From: Augochlora pura
Taxonomy: Eukaryota > Arthropoda > Insecta > Hymenoptera > Halictidae
Direction of reading: 5' to 3'
Length of the DNA stretch: 64,000 bases
NCBI RefSeq assembly: GCF_028453695.1
Contig: NC_135777.1
Coordinates: forward strand, 19,953,714-20,017,713
A program made the translations under genes and the position numbers. The notes beneath the pieces are model-generated. The model searched no databases, was not told where the DNA came from, and saw only the letters and a list, made by a program, of their open reading frames with translations. The stretch's first letter is position 1, and every line of letters starts with the position of its first letter. This document shows, in pieces, positions 35,380 to 49,080 of the stretch.

Positions 35380-38360
35380 TATAAAAATGTTCTTACATTA
35401 TTCTCGCGTCCTTCGAATCTTGTCTCTGATATAGTGACTCGTGTCGGAAACGCATCAAATCTGCAGTCTAGTCATTATTGACTTGTTGACTGTAACGCCA
35501 ATCGCGCGCGTCTCGTATAAGGTTCGTCTGTTTCGCTCGTAGAATCGATCAGCCTTATTTAGTTATTTGCTGATGCAGTTCTTTCTTCACACTATTACAC
35601 ATCGCTATATTTCGTTCGATATCGATTTCTGCAATCACACGACACGTGGGAATAATTGCAGCGTCCTCCAATTAGACTAAACGGGCCGGTAAGTTTACAT
35701 GCGGGAACATTTCATGGCAATAGATTTTTATGGTGATTCCATAATCAAGGTGCACGGTACGATGCCAATAACCCAGAGAAGAATGATTAAAGAATTCGCA
35801 TCTAGAAACATAATTGACCGCTCGGATCCTCCTATCGGAAATCTCGTTATTAAATATCATGTCAACGCATTGCTCGATCATAATTTTAGCCACGCCCTAA
35901 GGAGGCGTAATTAAATACACCCCCCGTAACAAATTGCATAAACGTGATTTGATCGCGAGAGATCTGCGAAGACGGTCCACCGTTATTCTCCGGCCGCTAA
36001 TTAGCAGACCGCAGGTGTTTATGCAAATGAGCGTTCCTTTTTCGTCGATTTAATTTGTACAACCTGTTATCAGACGCGAATTTACTTACCCCGTAATCGT
36101 TGTACCAACGGATTATAAACGGAGTAAAAACTTCATCGGACGCGATTAAATCATGCTGATTGCGTGTCTCGGAGTGTCGGCCGCGCGTGTTCGTTAAACT
36201 CTTCATTTGCTCGACGTTGGCCGAGCATTGACGCACGGTGACGCGAACGGGACGCGCCGCGTTCGGGGAAAAACGTTGCATTGGCGGTCGATCGAATCGC
36301 ATCGAACGGGACGAAACTGGACCGTGGAATTTTATGTATACTCGCTGGTTTATGCCGGATAATTAAAACTGGGAGAGACTTTCTCCCCGCCGCGAATACT
36401 TGAGTTTAATTGAGACATAAACAATCCTTCGGGCAAGTGTACAAGTCAGAATGATTAGTTACTCTGGAAAGTGTACCTCGAACGGTCGATTTATGTTTTG
36501 TACGTGTATGTTTCTTCTCGCGTGTGAAATATACGCGTCGGTTTTTTGGGCGTTTCCGGTCGGCGGCATTTTCATTGGAAACGGTCTTTCAGTGGGCAAT
36601 AAGATGACTTTTATCGAGAAAATAATTACGAGATCCTTTGAAGCTTTAAACGTAAAAGTTGAAATTTCTAGTTATAATTATTACAGTTCGATTACAGGTG
36701 ATAATACGTGAACAGTATAACGCGATATAGATCTGCTTCTCACAGATCTAAAATAATAGAAAATAGATAGATATAACGTTATATTAATATAATTTTGCTT
36801 TTATCATCTTATGCATCAACAGAAAATAATTCACAGTTTCATCATTTGCAACAAATTCATTCGCAATCTTTTCAATCATTTTACGTTCTAATACATCGCT
36901 TTAGAATTAATTTTTGTATTGCCTATCATTCTAGTTTAAATTCTAAATATCCTATAAATAAATAACACATGATTTCGTCGATTGCAACAAGACATTCCCA
37001 ATCTTATCAATCAATCCCGAGACACCCTGATCAAGACACGCCGAGTAAAAAATTACGGCAAACGTGCGGTTCATGTTCGAGCACCGTCGCTCGGCGTATC
37101 GCAGGACATCTGTAGGTAGGTTAGAAATCCGTTCGGTGGGAAAAGGTTAAAATCCATCAGTGGGACTGTGGGTCACTCGAAGGCCTCAATTAAACGACTC
37201 GTGGTCGCCTGGCCGCAAACGCGACGCAAGAAATTCATCCACCGTGACGAGCGTCCAGGCGAGAGAGCGCACCGGTACCGAGCGCACGGCTCGCTCATTT
37301 ATTCAGACACCCTAATGAACCGGGGGACGATTTCGACGGGCGTTCTCAGCCGTGGCCTTAATATCAGCCGGACGACCAGCGTTACATAAGCCGCGTGCAC
37401 ACAGAGGTAACCGGGGCTCGTGTATGCGCGGAGACGTGACCACGATGCACGGAACGGAGACCGTGCTCGTGAGCCGTGGGCCGGACCGGCCCGACAAAAA
37501 TCCCATTAATTGCTTCTATGGTGATAAATTTCCCCCTGGCTCTGCACGATTCCACCTCTCTCTCTCTCTCTCTCTCGCTCTCTGTCTCTTTCTCTCTATC
37601 TTTCTCTCTCTATCTTTCTCGCGCTCTTTTTCTCTCTATCTTCCTCTCGCTCTTTTTCTTTCTCGGTTTCACGTTCTCTCTCTCTCTCTCTCTCCCTCTT
37701 TTTCTCCCCTTTATCCGCGATCCCCGCCGCGCCGCATCCAGACCGAACCTCTCTCGGCGAGAGAGCTTCTTTAGCGACCATATCAGCCGCCTATGTTAAT
37801 TTTGCAGTTTAATAAGGTGCACCAGGAAGTGACACGGCGAGGCCGTGGCTGCTCGAGAGCGTCGGCGCTCCGGCCGCCGCCGCCGTCGTCGCGGCTTACA
37901 GGGCCGAATGCCAGGTGAAAATGTCGCGGCGGGAGTGACATTTCAATTAATGTTTACCGTGTTTGCGTGGGAAGGGACACACGCTGGCGAGAGAAGCCTT
38001 CGGCCCCGGAGACCGGTGCAGCAGGTGCAAAAAAGAGGACGACCGATCGGCGGCGCGCGGATCCACTCGTAACGCGCCGCGGCCGCGGCGAGCTGATCCG
38101 ATCGGCCGTAACGGGATTCGGATCGAACCCGAAGATTCTGTAACATTGTTTCAAGTCCCGTGGAGAGCTGCTCTACCTACCAACGTGGAAGCGGAATTTA
38201 TATAATCGATCGGTGAAAGACCTGCTGAACGACGGAGATCCGCTACACTTTATAGCCGTTACACGAGTCGATTTTTTACCGAGCCGGGTGGCACTGCTGT
38301 ACCAATTTATATTCTTGCGGCTTTGCTGGAGTTTAATGACGGTGCGCTTGAACGGCGCGC
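35380..38360. other. Non-coding region, mixed composition
   Basis: Balanced to about 36700, AT-rich to 37020, then GC-rich. A long CT tract lies at 37555-37710. The frame at 35699-35914 (71 codons) and that at 36451-36711 (86 codons) are the least biased in composition here but match nothing I recognise. The 140-codon frame at 37352-37774 is mostly a Ser-Leu run from the CT tract. Confidence 0.5.
37555..37710 (+). repeat. Imperfect CT-rich tract, about 155 bp
   Basis: (CT)n interspersed with TTT, CTAT and CGCT units: a repeated block TCTCTCTATCTTTCTC occurs near 37590-37640 and ends in (CT)n at 37676-37694. It is a polypyrimidine tract on the plus strand. Confidence 0.9.
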
Positions 38361-40760
38361 TTTGTTAGTAATGACTGTTAAATTATTCGTAGCCGAACAG
38401 TGTTTATGGACAAATTTTTTGTAGGTGTTTGTTTCTTTTGTGTGGGAGCGAGGATGAATTTGGCGAGCTTGAGAACCGTGTCTAGACTATCGTTACGTAA
38501 TTTATGGTGACCGTACGAATATTGTGTTTTATATATTATATTAAATTATATGCATTTTCTGAATTATTTCTATTATTGGTCATTAGATTGCTGATCGATA
38601 ATTGGATAAAATAGGAGTTGGATGGAAATGTGTTAATAGCTCGAATTAATTGGAAATAGCAATATTATTTAAATTTTGTTTTTAGTGTTGTAAATTTCTT
38701 ATGTCAATTTTTGCTATAAATACGTAAAATCTGCATTTTATGTGTCATTTACATTCTATGTTCTAATATATTCTTTTAGATGTGTTGCTTATCATTTTAT
38801 TCTATACACAAAGATAAATTCGAAATATCGAGTATTAAATCCTACATTTCCATTTCACGAAGCACAATCGAATAGCAGACGGCAAAAGCGAAAGCAGTGG
38901 AAGACGAGAGCCATTCAGTTATTTTTCGCGTAGGTAGAAAACCGTGGCCGACCTTCCGTCGACCCTGTCATCCGAATGAAAGAGGCACGAAGCATTTGCT
39001 CCGCGGAGCCAGAAAGATTGCGATCAAAGCAGCAATTCCCGCAGGCTCGCGGTGTTGCCCCTCTCTTAATTCAATTATTCGACACGAGCTGGTCTTAACG
39101 CCCGGCTTTAGAGCGTGTTAATGAGAGCCGGCCTCGGCGAAAAAGAAAAAGAAAACGACGAAGACGCTTTTACTACAGAAACGAGAATTCCTGCTCGCGA
39201 AACGGTGCCTGACTCAACGTAATAATATCTGTGTCGCGTGTAATAAATGGCGCCGTCGCGGCACGGCTCACGCCGGGTATAGGTGAAATGATTATCGCGG
39301 CCGCCTGTGGTAGGAGCAGGCGGGAACGATCGAAAAAAGAAGGAAGGAAAATCCGGAGCTGAATCATCATCGCGGCGGCGGCGGACGGGAATGCTCTCTT
39401 CTCATCGCGGTCGCCGCGATCCTTTTCGCGCTTCGCCGCGATGCGAACGCGCGAACACGCGGCGGCGGCGACTGCGGCGGCAGTGCGCGCGCGGTAATGA
39501 GCGGCGACGGCAATAACGCAGGCGATAACTATTAACCAGATTGTTCGGTTAACGACTGAAGGTGATGAGAAGCGTACGCGAATCACGTCGCTGGAAGCGA
39601 GGCGCTTTCGTTTATCAAGGACGATGGAAAACCGTGCAGCGCCGCGCAACCTGCAATTCTAATTGGCGAGCGGGGATCGCGCGGCCGAATAAAAGACCGA
39701 CGGCCGCTGGATGGAATTACGTGGAATCGAGAGTTTCGGCGATCCACGGTCTTCCACGGTGTTGCGTGCCGAAGGCGAGCGCACCGATTTCGCAAAACCC
39801 GCAGATCCGAGTCGTTGCTATATTTATTGGGATCTACGATTTTATTGTGCTTTACTTAGCGGAAAACTAGCAATACTGAATCCACCGAGTACTATAACTG
39901 GCTGGCGAGTGTCCTTCAAGAATGAGTCGACTTGTTTTGACTATTCGCCATTCATTAATTTTCTGTGAAAGAAACTTTATAATGTCAATAATCTTGGTAG
40001 AAGGAATGCGAGAACTGTCGCAATGATTGGTGTGATAAATTTATTTTAATAAGCTTATCCATGTCTACGAAATTGCGAATAAAGAGCCTCGACAGTTTTC
40101 TATTAAATAATTATTTCCGAACGACTTGATATATCGTATTAATTGAAATATTTTTATGGAACGTGCATGGAGTTATTAGAGTTTCTACTGTTGATTTTTT
40201 ATATCGAAAGAACTGTAAGAACACTGTAAATGGATAAAGTATTATCCTAATTAGAGAATGAAAAGAGACGACAGGTGCAACGAAAAATCTAAATAAATTT
40301 AATCTTGTCGCTTTTAGAAAACTACACGAATTTTAAACTTGGTACGTTCGCTATTTACTCGATAAACATTTTCAGCAATATATGATGTAAGGTGCCATAT
40401 CATTATACATATAATCTTTTGAATATTAGATATAATTCGCGATAACTTGAATAAGAATAAAATAAATACTACTTCACTCAAATATTATGGATATATAGTA
40501 ATGTTAGAAGATTTAATTACCGCATAGAAAAGTAAATGTTTATTGCCGAATAACCGGTCGCTAAACTGTTAATATGCACACGTTCGAACCCATTGCGATG
40601 TCTGCCCATGATCGGCCACTTCTACTTGCTCTACATATTTTCTAAAACAATCGACTGCCGATCCTCGTGGAAAGTAAACGTTTTCTAAACGAGTCTGAAA
40701 TCATATAGAAATTCTATAAATAATAAGGTGATCTCATCGGACATTTACAATCCTTCGCAC
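38361..40760. other. Non-coding region: AT-rich, GC-rich, AT-rich
   Basis: AT-rich at 38360-38900 and 39820-40760, CpG-rich between. The 158-codon minus frame at 39173-39649 has an alanine-rich stretch from GCG/CGG repeats and no domain; it is not called. Confidence 0.5.
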
Positions 40761-41049
40761 GAAAGTGAAGCCAGAATTTCTAACGAACCGGCGCGAGGCG
40801 CTTAATTGCGTGGACACAGTCGCGCCGCCGATTTCGCCGGAGCGATTTTACGAATCAATTTTCCGGCGGCAATTTAACGAGCGACGAAGGACGATTGCGT
40901 CACGCCAAGAATTTGAGTAATTCGCTGCTCCCGCTGAAACGCTAATTACGATCCACCGGCATTCCTAAAACGTACGGCGAACTTTCTCCGCGGCCGCGGC
41001 AAGAAACACGGGCGCACCGGCCGACAGAAAAAATTTCAGGGGAACGATC

Positions 41050-41079
41050 GACGAGGACGAGGACGTGGACGAGGACGCG
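41050..41079 (+). repeat. (GACGAG)n hexanucleotide tandem
   Basis: About five GACGAG/GAGGAC units with one GTG variant. Confidence 0.85.
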
Positions 41080-41390
41080 TCTCCGCGCGCCGGTTCGTGA
41101 TACGACGCCGGCCGACGGAATTTAAACGATATCTTAATTACCGAGCCGCGCCGGGAAATGAGCGTACGGTGATTCTTTACGGGGCGAGCCCTGTCCTCTC
41201 GTAGACGCGGCAAAGGTGGGCCCCCCCCGATTTCAGGTTGAACAGCAATTACAGGCGTCGAGAGAGCGCGTCACGGTGGAACGCGTTCCTCGCCCCGCTT
41301 TCGGTTTTCTCGTTTTATTTTTTCTTTCTTTTCGGCCATCCTTATCGCGATTATCCCGATCGTCGACACACGACCGGTATACAGGGGCCG

Positions 41391-41423
41391 TCCTCCTCCT
41401 CCTCCTCCTCCTCCTCCCCCTCC
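41391..41423 (+). repeat. (CCT)n microsatellite
   Basis: About nine perfect CCT units, then CCCCCTCC. Confidence 0.95.
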
Positions 41424-41990
41424 GTCCCGATACTTTCGGTCCCAGGTGACGTAAGGCGGGCCCTGGTCAGCTTTCCTCGGAATGAAGCCGAGGCTTCTTC
41501 CACCCGAGGCGATCTAGCGTTCGTCACGGTTCTCACGATCCCGATCCGCGCCAGTTTCGTCCGAAAATGGCGAACCGAGGCGAGAGCGTGCTCTCCCTCC
41601 CCACCTCCCGTCCGATCCCGGTGAGAGCAGCGCGGCCGTTGAAAAAAATCAATTAATCTCAATCGAGGCGACCGCGCCGCGGAAGGGTAATTTCCAATTT
41701 GTCGCGGCCCCGAAAACAGCCGCGCGCAACCTCCTCGGCCGGCCACGTATCGGGGGACGTTGGTACCCCGAAATGTCCCTCCGGGGCCCACGAGCGAGAA
41801 AGCATTCTCGGTTAAGGGCATCGCGCGGCCCGCTGTCGTCTCGCCGCCGCAGGTGACGATCGGTGATACCTTTCTGGGCAGGCTACTTCGATCAACAATT
41901 TCGGACGACGTGAATTTCGGTGAAGTTCAGGTTGAAACTGTGCTTCTTTATGCTTCGAGCAAGAGTCCGAATGACTGGTTGGGCAAGAAA

Positions 41991-44528
41991 ACACACTTTC
42001 GGGTACAATTATAATATAATTTATGATTATAATATTTTTATATATAAACACATTTAATAATAATAAATTTTAATATGTTTTAATAGTACAGAATTTATGA
42101 AACTGGTTTAAGACTTTGCATCTAGTCTAATGGTTATCATTTTACGATCTTTCAAAATGGCAGCTAGATTTATGATTGAACAGTGGATTTTTTGTATAGA
42201 TTCTCATTTTTGTAAGCCATTTCGTAAAATTTGGATTTAAGAAGAAAATTCTTTGATTAATTAAAAGATTACTTGTCTGTGAGAATAATATAAAAATGCC
42301 TTTACTGAGATCGTTGATTTAGGCTTTTTCTTTTTAAAAATCTTAAAAATCTGCAGGAACCATAAATCATTAAGATTCGAGGTCTATTTATTTTATCCTA
42401 TGAAAAGGATAATCAAGTGCATATTTATAAAATGCAATATAATATGGTGTTATAAATATAATAGTTAAGCATGAATCTTTGTAACATCTGTCTCATCCCA
42501 ATGGACTTCTACAATGTACACAATGCTCCATTAATTCTTTTCCTTCTAAACATGGCATAAAAATCTTCCACGATAAAATGTTCATAATAAAATTAATTTA
42601 CTTCTATAGAAGACTTCTCGTCGACGAGAACAAAATTAAAGTATTATTAATCTTTGGTTAATATTTTATAAACAGTCTACAATGTACCACTGAAAAAGAA
42701 ATCTTCATCTATTTTGCAGAATTTTTATTGCCTTGCGTGCTATCATGCAAAATACAAAATCTATGCACGAGTTGTAACAAACACAAGCTATATGTTGACA
42801 TTTGTCTCATATCTTAACAATAAAAAAATAATGCGACACAGCAGTTCTCCGAACGATTTCGCTATCCTCCATTCGATCGTTTTTGTCAGAAATGCGTAAA
42901 GTCCACTTCACGCAAAAAGCACCGTGTAAACGGAAACGTAAATAGCAAAAATGAGAAAGCAACGAAAAAGTCGAAGCGCGTATTAGCGTCGCGCATTGTG
43001 AAAAGACCGGTGGCACTCCTGGCCCGAAATGAATGAAATCAAATTCCGCCGGGGATGGTCGCCGCGCATATCTCGGACACCTTCGACTGGTTCGACAACG
43101 AATTCTTTATGCAAATCCGTATCGACGACATCGAGCGATTATGCAAATTTTTTTTACTGCTGCATTGACAGCAAACGATTCCGTATCGTTCGTTTGTTCG
43201 CGCGTTCTTTTGTTCACCTTCTTCGGTACCTCGATCCAACGACGTGCCTTGTATACTAGTAGAATGTGTCTGACGGTCCGGCGTACGAATATTTTCCCGA
43301 TACGGATCTACGATATCCGAGACACCTAAGAATCATCGGGGAGCTGGTTTTTCGGGCCAGAAACGGAGGAACGTCGCCGTCGCATTCTAATATGCCCGGC
43401 TATTTGTTCGTCGTATTTGTAATATACCGCGCGTACGCGAGAAAGTCGCTCGGCAATTTAACGCTGACATTACCGAACTGTTTACATTGTTTTATAACTC
43501 GTGTACATTATTTTAACCAATGCGCTATTTTTAGAATAGCGCGCGCTTGGATAAAGCAGTTCATCTAAAAATTTCTCCTGGAAACGTCTTCATAATATTA
43601 GCAAGCTAAAAGAGAAAATCAGAAAACCAGTCACTTCGATCGGTTCTGTAGCTCTAGCGTTAACGTATGTGGCAAGTTTATTTTTAACGCAGTCACACGG
43701 TTAACTGTTTATTTGTGAATTATACGCCGTTTTGCTTATCAAGCGATCAGAATCTACGGAAAATAAAATAGTCCATTTTATGAATCGATCAGTTATCTCT
43801 GGATATTAAAAGATTTTAAATAGTCATCGGACGTTCACGAAAACCAGGTTCGAAGTCAAGGTATGCATAATCGATAACCATGCATCTTGCCGCGGCGAAA
43901 AAGGTCAGCGAAATGTAGAATTTTAAGAAGCTCCTATCAAGCGAGCGGCGGTGATCGATGCCGCTGTCACGGCGAGAGGCATCCGACAAAATATCCGATA
44001 TAACCAGATTTTACGCGAATAAATTACGTTCGGGATGTGGAGCCGCGCGCGATCTGTAAAACTCCGTGTAAATTTCTGCGCTTGCGTTTCCACGCCGCGG
44101 GGCATCCAGAAGTAGAAACTTGACAAAGATCGCCTACCGCCTTTAATTATGCAATCGTTCGCGCGTTAACACGGCCGACCGTGGATAATAAATTTCTACA
44201 AAAGCGCATTATCTTGCGGCGGCGGCTTAATAAAAAAGTCCGCCGCGGATGCGTGTTTTCTCGCTCGAAATGGACGACGGTAGAATGTAAAACAGATTGC
44301 CGGCAGTGAAATGCGACAGCAGCTCGGGAATGTTAACAATTTTTAAGTGGAACAAGAAATTCAACTTTTAAATCCCCGGGATCATTTCGGAACGAACCAG
44401 ACCGGCTGGAATAAATTGCGTATTTTTGTTCAAACTTTCCCCGGAGATTCGCTGGGAGGAATAACCAGATCAATTTTAACGAAATAATATTCAATTATAT
44501 TATATTTTACTATTTTAGAAAAATTCTG
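41991..44528. other. AT-rich then mixed non-coding sequence
   Basis: AT-rich to about 42900; mixed afterwards. Frames up to 100 codons show no motif. No intact element ends were found. Confidence 0.5.
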
Positions 44529-44722
44529 CTAACCCTTGGACGCTGTTAGAAATTGTTGTATCACGTTCTTAAATAATTTTCAATTCAACGAATTTCTTGT
44601 GTACCGTGTGAATCGCGAGTCTCGATCTCTTGTGCATAAATTACACAAAGTTATGCAAAATATCGTGCAGCGGGAGAACTATTTTAAATTTAGAGTTAAA
44701 ATGGCTTCGAGCGCGAAGCTTA
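44529..44722 (+). mobile_element. Family A MITE, shortened and decayed
   Basis: It starts CTAACCCTTGGACGCTGTTA (left TTAA changed to CTAA), then TTGTTGTATCACGTTCTTAA. It continues with GTGCATAAATTACACAAAG and TTTAGAGTTAAAATGGCTTC to GAGCGCGAAGCTTA, where the right terminal repeat is mutated. About 40 bp of the middle is missing relative to full copies. Confidence 0.75.
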
Positions 44723-44889
44723 CAGATTCGCTGTTTATTTATTTAGCATCGACGGGAGAAATGCCCTTTTAAGATTAATCATTAATATCTCCGCATAGTT
44801 GAAGCAATTTAATTAATTAAAAGAAAGCGGGAAAGTTAATAATTACCAAAAGGGATGGCATTGGAAGTCATGATATTAGAAGTTATAGT
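44723..44889. other. AT-rich spacer between facing A elements
   Basis: 167 bp of AT-rich DNA with a TTTAATTAATTAAAAG palindrome. Nothing else recognised. Confidence 0.5.
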
Positions 44890-44997
44890 TTTAATAATTT
44901 CTGAAGTCTATTTTCTCATAATATAAAAATGACTTTGGAACTTGCTATAACATTTTTGCCGGTACCTCAGAGTCGTCACTCGAGTGTAAAGGGTTAA
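44890..44997 (-). mobile_element. Half of a family A MITE (left end), inverted
   Basis: It ends GTCACTCGAGTGTAAAGGG plus TTAA, the family A left terminus in reverse. The preceding ATAATATAAAAATGACTTTGG matches the same zone of the 35147-35379 copy. The other half is absent. With the copy at 44529 it forms a facing pair. Confidence 0.7.
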
Positions 44998-47450
44998 ATA
45001 TTCGATTAGATGCAAGCGCACGATAGATATAAAATTTCTTTTTCATCCAAGAAATTAGCGCGATTAAAAAGATTTTAACCATGGTAATTGTAAAGAAAAT
45101 GGTACGTCAAGAGGTTGAATCGCCATAATCCGTAAAAGCGTTCGCCGAGATATAGGAAACGATTAATAAGCTGTCAACGGTAGAGACCGGTGCCCGGAGA
45201 CTTCAATGCCGCGCGCGCGCGCGCGCTAGACTTCAATGGCACGGCGGAGACTTCAATGCCGCGCGAGGCGGTTTTCTTCGACGATCGATCGGCGTCCGCG
45301 ATCGCGATCGAATCTGGATCTATCGCGCTCCCGCGGCCCATCAAAGGAGAGCATCGGGGCGACACGATCGCGATAGGGACGATTACCAGGTACCAGTTCC
45401 CCGGCCGGAGGAACGGGCCTCGCGATCGCACGCGTCCGCCGCGCGATCGACGCGATCGGCGCGATCTGCTCGCGGAGTCGGAACATGATCTACTTACCGC
45501 GGTAGCTGCGCGCGAGCGCGAGCGCGGCGACCGGCAAATGTATCGATCTACCCACGGTCGTCTCGAACGTATCCACTGTCCAATCACCCGCCGGTACGTA
45601 CAAAAGGTGCGGAGAGAGAACCGGAGCCGCGAACGTGTTCGTGTTGCGAACGACCCTAGGTTGTATGCGCCGTAGAAGCGCACCGCGAGCGCAGTATGCC
45701 GCAATATGCGATGCACAACCTTCGTTAATGAGTCATCGGACGGACTCGCCGGTGGATGCGCCGGCCACCTTTGAACGCTCGTTCCGCGCGATATTTGCAC
45801 CCCGGTGACATCGAATGCCAAATTAAATGAAGGTGAATAGCATATTGATGATTTTTTAATATGCGATCTTTACTGAGGTTTAACGAATAATATAATAAGA
45901 TTTGGTTAATATAAAATAAATATAAAAATTTTTGTAATACCACTTTGTGTTATTTTAGAGTTTTATACTCGATACTGTCTTTGTATATAAAAATTGCAGC
46001 GGCTTTAAGAGCCGACAGTTTTTATTTAACTTTTAGATAAAGTAAATTTTTTTGTAAAACATCTTTTAAAGTATCTTGAAAGGGGTATTTAAAAAGGTTG
46101 TATAAAGGTGGAAATGTTAGTCAAGCTGCAAATGCACTTCATCGTCAACTGCGTAGCTACGAAGAAGATCATAGAGGGTTGATATTTTCAAAATGTTGCT
46201 TTACTACTAACAGTACTTACGCCACTTACAATTACGTCTGTATAAATTCTGCAGAGCTGCGCGAACGTTAATAACGAAGCTGCATAAATCTCGGACGACC
46301 GTCAGTTCGCCCTGGATCGTTCGGAACGCCGCGGAACGAGACTACGTCCCGGTAACTGGCTCAAAGGAGAGAATCTGGAAGGAGACGGGACGAACGAAAG
46401 AACCGGGAAGCGCGCCTCCTATGGAGATGTTCTCAAAGTAATCTTCTTCTCGAATAACTTTCCCCGGTAATTATTATGCATACGTGTCCGTACTTTATAA
46501 GATCCTCGCTCCGTAACCGTTCGCCGCTTTCCTCCCGAGTTTCGTCTTTCCTGTTCCCTAACCGATGCTCGGCGGCGGAGCGGCGATCTTAAGAAATAGT
46601 CGTACGCCAGCGTATTATTATATAGCGCTTTAAATGGTAGCGATAAATTACGGGGAGGCCGGGTGCTCCCCGCGCTCGCGCGCGCGCGCGCAACCGCGAT
46701 CTCGCCTTTTAAAACCAAAAGGCGGATTGTGTCCCTTACCGGCGTGTACCTTCGATGCCGTTGCCGGTTATTTCGCAGCCAGCCTATTTACTACATTCCT
46801 GTTAAGTTCGCCGATGCCACGAGCGCGCTCGCTAAACTGTTTCGTACCGCGCGTTGTTGTTCGCTGTCCCGCCGTTTCGTTTCTGCGCGTCTCGTAACGC
46901 CGGACGCCCCTCTTTCCTGCGGTGAAAACGCGATTTACTCGGTTGCCCGCGCGATCGTGTTTCTTCCGCGTGATGTCATCGAAAAAAAGGCGGAAAAAGA
47001 CGAATCGGGGCGGTGAGTATCGCGCGCCGCGGTCGTAAAAAGTCCGCCTGGCCGGCATTCTTATCTTTACGATCTATCGGGAACACCGGACGGAAAAATA
47101 TATTGGTCAACAATGTTCACTCTCACGGGGGCACCGGAGAAATATGTCAGCGGCATTGTCAGCATCTTTATTAGCTCGATATTACGCTTCCTTATGGGGT
47201 GAGCCGCAATTTACGGTCCGCTCGAGAAATTTCTTCCAGGCAGGAGCCGTTCAACGGCGCGCCGACGTGTATCACTGAAGTAAATGCCAGTAAATATTAG
47301 TTACGAGTAGCTAACCAGAGAAAAATTGTAAAAAATATAAAACAATATACTTACATATAATTTGTATTATATAAAATATAAAGCAAAGTTCTCCGAATGA
47401 TCCATTATCGGGAACCGATTCGCCTATTTTATTAAAAAAATGTTCCTAAT
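44998..47450. other. Non-coding region with CG tracts and a small tandem repeat
   Basis: GC-rich at 45180-45830 and 46260-47280; AT-rich at 44998-45170 and 45830-46260. The 215-codon minus frame at 45174-45821 is Arg/Ser-rich, overlaps a 161-codon plus frame and has no domain. Alternating CG occurs at 45209-45226 and 46677-46691. Confidence 0.5.
45196..45265 (+). repeat. Three-unit tandem with CG-tract expansion
   Basis: AGACTTCAATG occurs three times (45198, 45228, 45248). Units 1 and 3 share GGAGACTTCAATGCCGCGCG. Unit 1 additionally carries an expanded alternating CG tract, and unit 2 reads GGCACGGC in place of CCGCGCG. Confidence 0.85.
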
Positions 47451-47672
47451 ATGCGCAAAAAAAAAAGAAAGCGTGTCCACACGGTGCCTCTAAGTGGCAG
47501 TAATTACGAAGCGCGTCCGATCGATTCCGCAGCGTTTCATAAACCGGCAACAACCCGTGTTTATTTCGTGGACGAATTAGCCGGACTCCGGGCAAATAAA
47601 TCTTAAATACGATCCCCGGCGATCTCCGGGTGCCCTAAATTCCCGAGCGGGGACCCGGGCACACGTGTCCCG

Positions 47673-47716
<44 letters not shown>

Positions 47717-49080
47717 GAGAGCAACTATAAAGAGCGATTCGACGGTTTATCAAAAGGCCCCATCACGCGGCGCGTTCCCGGTGGACCCGGACGAAAAGCT
47801 TTGTCCTTACCCGGCCAGCGAAAGAGAAAGCAGAGAGATGAGCCTCGGGTGTCCGCCCGTTGGCGGAGATCGTTACACGAAATCGGGTCCACCCGGTACG
47901 ATATTATGTGTCGCAGGGAGGGATGGGGAACGTTATAAAGTATATTTCGATGTATGGCGACCGCGCGTACAGGATCGGTGGAACGGTAGCCGCGAACGGT
48001 AGCGGCCCGCGTCGGCCATATACGGCGGACGGGGGCACGGTCGTGCCCGTAGTCGCCCGGTGAAAAATGCGTATGCAAATTAATAAGCCACGACCGAAAC
48101 GGTCCGCGCGACACCTCCGAGAGGATTTTCTCGTCGGCGAACCGATCCCCGAGGGCCCCGCAGGTAGATGTACCCCGATTCATCTGCGGCGATGTTGCCG
48201 CGACTTCCTGCTAGTCCGGCCACAGACGTTCGCCACCCACGATCGCTCGTGAATATACAATTTTGAAGTTGGAAGTCATGTACGCGGAGAAGATCGTTAA
48301 TCGACCCGGCCGGCGCGCACTTAGATGAATCGCGAGATCTCCGGGCACGGCGTGCCTAACGCCTCGATGCATTATTACCGAGCCCGATAAACGTTCCTTT
48401 TCAGAACCCTCGCTGAAACCCGGCTGCTTTTAGCCGCGCACCTTCTACACCCGGATTTTTAGCTCCGCAATTTTCGAAATAATGGCCTCTTTAGGGATGA
48501 ATCTTTGTAACAGAAAACGATTTATAACGATATACATAAATTTATAACGATATTTAATTTTTTCTTTTTGATTTGTCATCTATTGCATTTCATTCAATGC
48601 GTTTTTGTTAGTATAGCACTTACTTGAATTTATTTGGATACAAATAAAACATAATTGTATAAATTAAAGTGCAGAACAAAAATTATATTTTATTGCTATA
48701 ATATTATATTTTATTTCCTAGTTACGACTAAAATTTCCTTGTCATTGTAGTTACATATATACTAATGACTAAAGTTCCCAAATGAAAGAACAAAATATTC
48801 TCTCTATTAATAACATTGATATATAATAGTAAGTAGTAATCGAAAAACAAGATAATTTATTATTACAGCATTGAAATCAAAGTAACGCCTCGCATAATTT
48901 GTATCACTTAAAAAATAATTCTGCGCCCCAGAGATAACAGTAACGAAGAACGTATTCACCTCTGCAAATATTTACACTGAAGCTATAAGAGATTAATATT
49001 AAATCACAATTGCATCTAACAACTAACATAAATACTCAATTATTTTCTAGTGTCACAGTTAAATTATAATGAGTAAATGC
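47451..49080. other. GC-rich then AT-rich non-coding sequence
   Basis: CpG-rich to about 48480 with a GA tract; AT-rich afterwards. The 152-codon minus frame at 47725-48183 has no recognisable domain. Confidence 0.5.
47675..47716 (+). repeat. (GA)n microsatellite
   Basis: About twenty perfect GA units, the longest uninterrupted GA run outside the 58-kb tract. Confidence 0.95.

Larger units (their letters stand above)
40761..41990. other. GC-rich non-coding block with GAGGAC and CCT repeats
   Basis: CpG-rich DNA. The 156-codon minus frame at 41351-41821 includes a poly-Glu run from the CCT repeat; it has no domain and opposes a 128-codon plus frame. Confidence 0.5.

Noticed and set aside
45174..45821. 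215-codon minus frame
   Set aside because: Arg/Ser-rich without a domain, opposed by a 161-codon plus frame, and it runs through an alternating CG tract.
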